Below are positions 60,801-64,000 of a stretch of DNA of 64,000 nucleotides, piece after piece. The position numbers and the translations under genes are program-made. This stretch comes from Rhynchonema sp. JSB1_4 (lineage: Eukaryota > Nematoda > Chromadorea > Monhysterida > Xyalidae), in NCBI GenBank assembly GCA_030248065.1, contig JASAMV010002027.1, positions 1 through 64,000 on the forward strand, in the 5' to 3' direction. The notes under the pieces were generated by a model, which saw only the letters and a program-made list of their open reading frames with translations, did no database searches and was not told where the DNA came from. Position 1 is the stretch's first letter, and the number at the start of each line of letters is the position of its first letter.

Positions 60801-63504
60801 ACCACAATTAGGACAAAAAAATTTTCCAAACCAACCCAAAAAGAGGGCACTTGTCGCAGAGCATACAAATGACATGAGCTATGGACGACACATTTTATGA
60901 ACAAAAAAAAAACAACACATTATTTTGTGAAAAACGATGAGAAGAACAAAAAGCCGTGTTGAAACATGAGCACCTAAGGTTCATGCAGTTCTTCCTGACT
61001 AATTAGCTTCGTTGAGAGCAACGCTTCTGTTGGATTGTCTACCTACAATGGACCATGATTATTATGGTTCAGTAACACAAGCTCGAAAATAGGACCCGCT
61101 TTTCTTAGTTTAGCTAGTTTGCCTACCAAGAGGAAGACATTATTGTTAGCTTGTAGTTGTATTATGTAACTGGTTAGCCGGTGCGGGCTTAGCATTATCG
61201 GCGAAAGCTGGTGGGAAAGGCTGTAGCAGGTACCAACTGTGTTAGGTAACTTCTGGTTGCGAATGGAGGGTTTAGGGCATAATGTCTTGTTTTCCCGGGA
61301 AAAGCATGCAAAAAAGGGCGGTCTAGAAAACGACATCATGCAATCCCCGCGAAAAGTATATGTGAATTTTCAAAAATGGGAACCGCTAACTTTTGCTCTT
61401 CCGAAAGTTCACGGGTGTCGTCTCCTTACGGATGTGTCTGTTTTTCGGTTTGGATTGACTCATTTTTGTATTAACTTTCCAACTTCAACCTGGTAATTCA
61501 GTGTGGTACTTCGCAAATTGGGTGGGACCAGTGCCCCTTATCATTGAACCATGCATAAATAAATTCGGCGTGGCAAAAAATCGTAAATTTGGCGCCTCGC
61601 CACAACGCGTGCGAAATTCAAATTACGAATCGGCGGATGTTGAAACTGAGCCACGATGGCTCCAGGGAGACAGAGGTGCGGGCACGAAAATCCGATCCAA
61701 ACAGTCCACGTCTCTCTCCCGCCTCGAGGTCTGCCAGGCGTAAAAAATGTGTGGTGCCGGATTGAAATTAGATGCTGTGCGCACAGCATATTCCAACTTT
61801 TTTTGGTCACAAACTTGTTGTTCTACCAGGGTCCATGGCTGAAGACCGAGGTGCGGGCATAGCAAAAGAACCCAAAAAAAACAAAAGTACAGCCCTATCA
61901 CAACCACCAGCAAGTGCGTCATAGTGTATCCACGCGTGCTTTAATCCTCGTGTCTTCCTGATATACAAACACGCAAATACGAAATTACAAAAAAAAAACA
62001 AATCAAAACTGCGCCAATACCGGGAAGTATGAGTTGGGATCTGCGACCAAATAAGGCGCGCAGAGCGATGCCACGCTTTCAGGAATATTAAGGAGTCAAC
62101 TTTGTCCCGTGCGCAAGATCAGGGCCACCCAATATTGCAAAAAAAACGCCTGCCACTGCAGAATATGAACTCATCTGAAGCACGAAGTGTATCATATCAG
62201 ATTCAGAATTTGTCATGGGTCCCTAAACGCAAACACGAGCAACATAAGAAGACAAAAACTCAATCAAACACCAGAGAGCCCCAATATAAATGTTGGATTT
62301 TATGCCAAAGTGCGGCAAGCAGCCCACGGATGGGGCGGTGCCGTAATGACACATGTATCAAGCATCAATCTTGAGAACATTTGGCCGGAAAACACACACA
62401 CGAACACTTGAGTCTCTGTAAAAAAGCGCAAAACTTGACTGATATGCATGACACGGGTGGGTGGTATATAGGTACATATATGGAACAGAGGGCGCGGGAA
62501 AAGAAAAGTTGACTGAAAATAGAGAGAGAGAGCCCCAATGCCAGCTTCAAACACAATGATCTACATACACACGTAAGTGCACTCGGTGTTTCGTGCGTTG
62601 CACAAAAACACGATGTATCAACGGTAACGGGGATGTACCGTAACCTACAGTAATCCGGTACGGACCGCTCTTGCCTTGACACTTGGTCACGTGACCTGTT
62701 GAATTCACGGGTATATTTCGATGTACAGGTGCCGCATTAATTTCGACCACCGTGATAGCTGTTCCCAACCAATTTTTACGCTGGTCAAATTCAGTGCCAA
62801 AAGCTAACATCGAATCCGACCGTCAATGCGATGGGCAATGCAGAGCGAACTGACACGTTCTGATTGCGGAATCGATTCTCCCGCAGCTGCTCTACTTGAA
62901 TTACTGTTTTATTGGTCTACTGTCCTTTCCGTGACAGTGAAGAGCGTTATACTTGCAAAATATGCTATGTAACATCATAACATGAATGCTGGTTGATTTG
63001 TGATGATGAATTTGTACTGAATCGGTCGGAAAAGTGACATGTCAAAATAATCTGATGAACTCACAGCAATCGGGAGAGACATACTAGTCAATACCAGTAC
63101 GGAGTGACGTTCTGGAGTTTGTCTTTGTGTGGAAAAATAACAGAGTCGAAAGTTACATTAAATGTTGTGATCATAATCGCTGTGGCCGGAAATAAACAGC
63201 ACAATAATGTTAGTACCGCGCGTATTACCGCGAGTTTAGCCATAGTATCGGGCATAGGGTCAGACAGTTTCGTTGCCAATCAGGTGTAATGCCAATACGC
63301 GTATGGCACTAATATTCTACGATCTTCGAAAAGTCTAATCGTATAACCGGATTAAGAGCGCTGTGCACATCATACCAAAGTTGGACGCCCAAACGTCAGA
63401 CAAAATAATAAAATGCAATAAAAAGTTAGTTTGACCGTACCTCGTACGGCAGTTTTGTCCTCCAGCGATGAAACATCATCGAGCTGCGCCGGGGACGCCG
63501 TCAT
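23425..63504 (-). CDS. DLG5: DLG5-type MAGUK scaffold, 41 exons
   Basis: The gene spans 40 kb and encodes about 1,990 residues (human DLG5 1,919). Exons: 63504-63441, 54835-54629, 53358-53213, 51109-50988, 50792-50690, about 47490-47197, 45477-45382, 44981-44835, 44456-44302, 43912-43759, 42262-42161, 41339-41285, 41180-41037, 40716-40610, 40474-40380, 40230-40092, 39648-39515, 38922-38750, 38657-38551, 38485-38357, 38294-38143, 36914-36684, 35433-35326, 35005-34802, 34351-34021, 33610-33463, 31474-31387, 31289-31127, 29586-29441, 28919-28803, 28402-28126, 27376-27224, 26432-26327, 26228-26120, 26041-25934, 25841-~25703, 25325-25204, 24846-24678, 24585-24525, 24348-24105, 23546-23425. Phases join at nearly every junction; exons 5-6 do not. 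DLG5 is a membrane-cortex scaffold for cell junctions and polarity. PDZ1-2, PDZ3, PDZ4, SH3 and GK occur in family order. I found no break in the frame. Confidence 0.9.
25204..26228 (-). CDS. DLG5: DLG5 exons 34-37: SH3 domain and hook
   Basis: Exons 34 and 35 encode the SH3 domain: FYVRVNIDRQ, ELPLKNGDIL, then YVDNTLFMGTTGRWRAWLL and IIPSKY. This matches the FYIRTLYDR ... IPSKY pattern of MAGUK SH3 domains. Exons 36-37 form a Ser-rich basic hook ending in VTLIEEVYQRVQRYD, which leads into the GK domain. The donor of exon 36 is uncertain: 25,703 gives phase 0, while exon 37 needs phase 2, so a donor a few bases upstream (giving RRSV-SLKF) is likely. Confidence 0.88.
26327..27376 (-). CDS. DLG5: DLG5 exons 32-33: PDZ4
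   Basis: Exon 32 encodes the first strands (WGMITRGGNMTGIFVDDLLP) and the turn LAIGDQILE. Exon 33 encodes FNGMDFRKLTLEQARYELQ and NVVTSLVQHDEQ, closing a PDZ fold. The carboxylate-binding loop reads as a GxI-type variant (CWGMI), which is loose for a PDZ domain. Both junctions are phase 0. Confidence 0.88.
27406..27640. mobile_element. MITE, GGAGTTATACTTGTCC family
   Basis: A 235-base element with inverted ends of about 45 bases (GGAGTTATACTTGTCCATTT). It lies in DLG5 intron 31. A single end of the same family is present at about 42,068-42,122. No ORF. Confidence 0.8.
28126..28919 (-). CDS. DLG5: DLG5 exons 30-31: linker between PDZ3 and PDZ4
   Basis: Two exons encode a low-complexity Ser/Thr/Gln/Asn-rich linker (SHAPQHSSTPRGTPVYGG; TSPTTTANQHSAILANQH; RTSSSLTSDSM) ending in FVSVRKRDMASLQ. 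No fold is expected, but there are many possible phosphorylation sites. A GATGTTTCA motif sits 8-17 bases upstream of the exon 30 acceptor. Confidence 0.85.
29107..29328. mobile_element. MITE with GATAGACCCGAAACC ends
   Basis: Inverted ends GATAGACCCGAAACC and GGTTTCGCGTCTATC, with a second inner pair around TTTCTATGTCCG. About 222 bases, in DLG5 intron 29. No coding content. Confidence 0.7.
29441..31289 (-). CDS. DLG5: DLG5 exons 28-29: PDZ3
   Basis: Exon 28 starts PDZ3 (RKIHIEKGCSRENLGISVQW, then GLFISRVSETSLAAKSG and VGDQVLD). Exon 29 completes it (ICGISMANANANLEAAKKVL ... ISMTLQYNPHQ), with the YNPH tail that also follows human DLG5 PDZ3. The binding loop is NLGI, a normal x-L-G-I type. 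The codons for SETSL contain the GATGTTTCA motif in antisense. Confidence 0.92.
29800..29936. mobile_element. partial MITE, AAAGGCAAACTAC family
   Basis: This matches part of the complete element at 50,427-50,621, including the end that reads CGAAATCGGGCTCGTGTTGG. Another diverged piece is at about 41,880-42,065. It lies in DLG5 intron 28. Confidence 0.55.
30115..30447. mobile_element. cluster of MITEs with CTTAGTCATACTGG ends
   Basis: Two short elements (30,115-30,196 and 30,359-30,447) each begin CTTAGTCATA.TGGAAA and end with the reverse complement. The DNA between them also has inverted ends (GCATACTGGAAAATGG), so three units are adjacent or nested. DLG5 intron 28. Confidence 0.7.
30750..30870. 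repeat. dispersed CAGGCCCGA repeat, copy 1
   Basis: Short repeats of TTCAGGCCCGA are followed by GACCCATTTATAGGCTTAGG. The same series is at 36,985-37,085, with looser text at 27,945-28,110. In DLG5 introns. Origin unknown. Confidence 0.6.
30915..30975 (-). repeat. tRNA-like element (possible SINE head)
   Basis: On the minus strand, a box A-like CCTAGTGGTCATGGT is followed about 30 bases later by a box B-like GGGCTCGATTCCT, the spacing of an internal RNA polymerase III promoter. A full cloverleaf is not clear. Probably the head of a tRNA-derived SINE. Confidence 0.4.
31387..38294 (-). CDS. DLG5: DLG5 exons 21-27: long linker between PDZ2 and PDZ3
   Basis: Seven exons with matching phases encode a long disordered linker rich in Ser, Gln and Pro. 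Landmarks: exon 21 SFNHGFGTMASISKQAAARK and a run of five Gln; exon 22 GTLIDRLLGRGDKKQRTAVV; exon 23 SLEQQVMQEFDDIIQESAEG; exon 24 HIVDQIQQHDQMQHRLGKK; exon 25 YPVPPVYASAHGVSPPSYDR and a Gln tract; exon 26 RAMPPPPYSGRHLSG; exon 27 RKYAPRQSPFHPYNTHEGG. A possible extra exon near 35,870-35,760 (PIQWGTGPRLRADEIAMQKQ) fits no phase and is left out. Human DLG5 has a similar long linker at this place. Confidence 0.85.
31839..32631. mobile_element. hAT-like non-autonomous element with perfect 8-base duplication
   Basis: This 793-base element begins TAGTGATGGGCTCGC and ends with the exact reverse complement. It is flanked by GCTGTGCC on both sides (31,831-31,838 and 32,632-32,639). Both the ends and the 8-base duplication are typical of hAT transposons. 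The ends are padded with GCGAAGAGCGA-type repeats. No transposase. In DLG5 intron 26. Confidence 0.88.
33157..33312. mobile_element. MITE, GGCTTAGGTT family, copy 1
   Basis: The ends (GGGCTTAGGTTGAATCC and GGATTTAACCTAAG) are inverted. The interior, with TTTTTGCATGTATAA and GGAGCCCAGAAATG, matches 53,937-54,115. In DLG5 intron 26. Confidence 0.75.
34716..34800 (-). repeat. tRNA-like element starting at a DLG5 splice donor
   Basis: On the minus strand, GTGGCTGAGTGG (a full box A match) is followed 37 bases later by GGTTCGAGTCT (box B). The element starts within a few bases of the donor of DLG5 exon 24 (CAG|GTGTGTG). It may be the head of a SINE or a tRNA pseudogene. The anticodon stem is not convincing. 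Confidence 0.55.
36985..37085. repeat. dispersed CAGGCCCGA repeat, copy 2
   Basis: Same order as 30,750-30,870: TTTTCAGGCCCG, GATTCAGGCCC and GACCCATTTATAGGCTTAGG. In DLG5 intron 21, upstream of exon 22. Confidence 0.6.
37660..37770. other. C/A-rich low-complexity patch
   Basis: Runs of C and A resemble the palindrome spacer at 4,557-4,672. It lies in DLG5 intron 21 and is not coding. It may be a consensus error or a real simple repeat. Confidence 0.5.
38357..38657 (-). CDS. DLG5: DLG5 exons 19-20: PDZ2
   Basis: Exon 19 encodes ADIGLTFEDGVYISKIKASS and AVGDRIIY. Exon 20 encodes VNDVPVAGKSSHELRDLVST and GVVLAVMKSPP. Together they make a PDZ domain that follows PDZ1 directly, as in DLG5. The junction is phase 0. 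A GATGTTTCA motif begins about 12 bases inside the intron after exon 19. Confidence 0.92.
38750..39648 (-). CDS. DLG5: DLG5 exons 17-18: PDZ1
   Basis: Exon 17 encodes LGVELRGGRDEM and VYVKSVAAGSRFDGALR. Exon 18 encodes VFDCIVQVNDIDVGNMERRS and VKMVVKRRR. Together they form PDZ1. The binding loop is SLGVEL. The phase 2 junction rebuilds an Arg codon. Confidence 0.92.
39140..39235 (-). repeat. tRNA-like element (possible SINE head)
   Basis: On the minus strand, a CTCAGTACATTGG box A-like text is followed by CTGGTTCGAACCT, a good box B, at about the right spacing. In DLG5 intron 17. A real tRNA fold is not supported. Confidence 0.35.
40092..51109 (-). CDS. DLG5: DLG5 exons 4-16: coiled-coil region
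   Basis: Thirteen exons encode long heptad-rich helices. Examples are LDLMQRELTTLTIKNQQ (exon 4), LVDEMKAENYRAQSECEML (5), KHKLEYKNSEMAELRDRL (7), FKQLEDSRHENDILRQEVEV (8), RRLEKQQHRNGIMQAYERI (9), SERDIVLKENEELSSAKDRL (10), RAALEKETMQMRQQLDEVKH (13) and RRERDDAITKLADAIKDTDD (15). Exon 6 is different: a basic patch (LERKRRRRYTMISLYDHLNR) and a Pro/Ser stretch. Exon 16 is acidic (DSAIDTDLAEWEVETLEL) and leads into PDZ1. Phases match throughout except between exons 5 and 6, where no phase-0 acceptor exists for exon 6; a small exon may be missing between 47.5 and 50.7 kb. Confidence 0.85.
41365..41560. repeat. AGCTACTAA-rich repeat
   Basis: Seven or so copies of AGCTACTAA or TAGTAGC in both orientations within 200 bases in DLG5 intron 11. 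No coding frame or clear terminal repeat; it may be a decayed foldback element. Confidence 0.4.
42683..43483. mobile_element. foldback element filled with a GCGGACTGCGGACATT minisatellite
   Basis: The ends AGGGCGCGGCCAGGTAGATG and the exact reverse complement mark an 800-base unit in DLG5 intron 10. The right half (42,900-43,483) is built from repeats of about 60-90 bases, each with a GGCCAGGTAGATGCGGAC start and its inverse (GTCCGCAGTCCGC). Six or so units alternate direct and inverted. The overlapping ORFs here are only the repeat read in all frames. Confidence 0.75.
47521..50689. other. DLG5 intron 5 region with unresolved exon and unclassified ORFs
   Basis: No exon is proven here, although the phase break between exons 5 and 6 suggests one short exon is missed. 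Plus-strand ORFs at 48,428-48,688 and 48,678-48,941 overlap end to start. The second (MFIERHFTISKEEHTIVNMP) has no family I recognise. Another at 49,691-50,050 is also unassigned. They could be remnants of mobile DNA. Confidence 0.4.
50427..50621. mobile_element. MITE, AAAGGCAAACTAC family, complete copy
   Basis: The ends AAAGGCAAACTACACCAACA and the reverse complement of AAAGGCAAACTACGCCAACA enclose about 195 bases. It lies in DLG5 intron 5, about 70 bases past the exon 5 donor. The 209-codon plus-strand ORF crossing it is a chance reading. Confidence 0.8.
51117..52473. mobile_element. hAT-like element inserted at a DLG5 splice acceptor
   Basis: This 1,357-base element starts CAGCGTTGGATTTAAAAAAA and ends TTTTAATCCAACCCTG. 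A perfect 8-base duplication, CCTGTAGA, flanks it (51,109-51,116 and 52,474-52,481). Read on the minus strand the duplication is TCTACAG|G, which is exactly the acceptor of DLG5 exon 4. The element therefore sits directly against the exon, and the duplication supplies the AG. The interior is A/T-run-rich with a 65-codon minus ORF of no known family. Confidence 0.88.
53060..53209. mobile_element. MITE, TAGTCCGTCC family, at a DLG5 splice donor
   Basis: A 150-base element with inverted ends (TAGTCC... and ...GGACTA), flanked by TA on both sides as in Tc1/mariner insertions. On the minus strand the right flank gives CAG|GTATAGTCC, so the TA duplication provides the T and A of the donor GTA of DLG5 exon 3. 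Related to 18,899-19,121. Confidence 0.85.
53213..54835 (-). CDS. DLG5: DLG5 exons 2-3: N-terminal region
   Basis: Exon 2 (54835-54629) encodes TLASLVDATVRACDE and a Pro-rich stretch. Exon 3 (53358-53213) encodes GPQSFIDHHSVTTTASTSS to GSAQ. The phase 1 join with exon 1 at 63,441 rebuilds a Glu codon (TAVR-E-TLAS), and the phase 0 join to exon 4 is exact. The human protein has a helical CARD-like region near its N-terminus; here exons 1-2 show only a short helix, so that domain is not evident. Confidence 0.75.
53937..54115. mobile_element. MITE, GGCTTAGGTT family, copy 2
   Basis: Same interior as 33,157-33,312 (TTTGCATGTATAA; GGAGCCCAGAAATG; TTCCGGATTTAACCTA). The outer ends AGGGCGAGCTTAGG and CTTACATAGG/CGCCCT are inverted. 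In DLG5 intron 2. A separate GGCCCGG-rich block follows at about 54,115-54,510. Confidence 0.75.
56925..57400. repeat. inverted/direct repeat cluster
   Basis: Three related blocks carry CATTAACTAT.. GGCGTA and AAATTTCTAAATTCACTGCCGTGCA-like text in alternating orientation, with GAAACATT..GC stretches between. It looks like nested MITE ends in DLG5 intron 1. Confidence 0.55.
60614..60890. mobile_element. degenerate MITE, TAGTCCGTCC family
   Basis: The left end TATAGTCCGTCCACCAGCTC is well kept. The right end (GACATGAGCTATGGACGAC) is partly eroded. The interior has a C run and A-rich DNA. In DLG5 intron 1. Confidence 0.65.
63441..63504 (-). CDS. DLG5: DLG5 first coding exon
   Basis: A 64-base exon encodes MTASPAQLDDVSSLEDKTAV and ends at CGAG|GTACGG in phase 1. 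It was chosen because its phase joins exon 2 exactly, it starts with ATG, and no later exon offers a start. The 8.6 kb gap to exon 2 is the weak point; an alternative start in the gap cannot be excluded. The exon contains one GATGTTTCA motif (coding DVS). Confidence 0.6.
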
Positions 63505-64000
63505 CCTTCGTTGTATCGAAACTTTCAGATAAATATGCAGTATATATCGTCGCTGTTGTCAGTTAACATCACTTTCCGACAGTTCTTGCGAAGCTGAGTA
63601 GATCCAAGTGGCGCTTTACATATGTAGACCAGCTTTGGGGTGGTCCTGAATCTGAAAGTGACCCAGTTTTAGTTTGTTTTCTTGCTGGAGATCAACAGCA
63701 TGATTTGGAAAAGGCAAGTGAGAGTGTGAAACAGACAGACACCGCGAACCACGCGCGTGTGTGAGCTGCATTCTTAATTTTCTACTTTGTAATCACAAAC
63801 AGTGCCCCTTGAATGCAAACAATTTCTCTTTTTTCGGAGCCGACAACCAAAAAATAAAAGATAAAACTGCGTTATGACGTCAAACGAACAGTGGCGAGAA
63901 GCAAAGAGAGCTATACATAAATATGATTGTGGAAACGTCTGATTACAATGATGATCTTGTAGACGGAATGTGATTACAAGCAAACAATGTTGCTTAAAGC
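63505..64000. other. DLG5 upstream region (5' UTR and promoter expected)
   Basis: This region precedes the first DLG5 codon on the minus strand. No other gene is visible. A possible acceptor-like text lies just upstream of the ATG (about 63,520), so a separate 5' UTR exon is possible. I cannot place a transcription start. Confidence 0.45.

Larger units (their letters stand above)
54836..63440. other. DLG5 intron 1, about 8.6 kb
   Basis: This is the largest gap in the gene. It contains MITE-like repeats (56,925-57,400 and 60,614-60,890), simple repeats (AATAAT near 55,070, CATACATATATA near 60,545, a C run near 60,661) and two overlapping plus-strand ORFs at 55,334-55,597 and 55,533-56,066. 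Those ORFs share a loose pattern (TIVCTHEP, TIYCTYEP, YICTHEHE) but match no family I know and lie in different frames. No nested gene is proven. The GATGTTTCA motif is absent from the whole intron. Confidence 0.55.

Overview
The window comes from an invertebrate animal. Its genes have many short GT-AG introns, they encode animal proteins (a DLG5-type scaffold, lysosomal alpha-N-acetylglucosaminidase, a CARD protein, and secreted C-type lectin/thrombospondin proteins), and the introns hold many short inverted-repeat DNA transposons and tRNA-like elements. I could not fix the phylum from sequence alone. There is no prokaryotic, viral or CRISPR content.

Positions 1-14,160 are a rearranged cluster of secreted lectin genes. 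One gene (7,652 to 5,976, minus) reads as signal peptide, C-type lectin domain and thrombospondin type 1 repeat. Its 3' half is repeated in inverted orientation, making an imperfect palindrome of about 2.5 kb per arm (1,947-4,440 and 4,678-7,172) around a C-rich spacer. Two further minus-strand copies (8,190-10,367 and 11,099-12,779) are broken by stops, frameshifts and deletions. The first exon of another copy runs off the left edge. A 1.9-2.0 kb segment holding the NAGLU 3' exon and a lectin 5' exon occurs twice (1-1,957 and 12,256-14,158).

Positions 13,841-19,986 (minus) hold an apparently intact 15-exon NAGLU gene for lysosomal heparan sulfate breakdown. Transcribed away from it is a plus-strand gene (20,774-22,496) encoding a ubiquitin-like segment, ankyrin repeats and a C-terminal CARD.

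Positions 23,425-63,504 (minus) are one 41-exon DLG5 orthologue of about 1,990 residues: N-terminal region, coiled coils, PDZ1-PDZ2, Ser/Gln-rich linker, PDZ3, PDZ4, SH3 and guanylate-kinase-like domain. I followed exon phases by hand across nearly all junctions. Intron 1 alone is about 8.6 kb.

The most unusual signal is a short motif, GATGTTTCA (often TGATGTTTCAC), in either orientation. I count about 37 copies by eye between 14.6 and 63.5 kb, where less than one is expected by chance. I see none in the lectin cluster or in DLG5 intron 1. Many copies lie inside exons in different reading frames, or within about 35 bases of a splice site. A second notable observation is that both splice sites of DLG5 intron 3 coincide with transposon target-site duplications.
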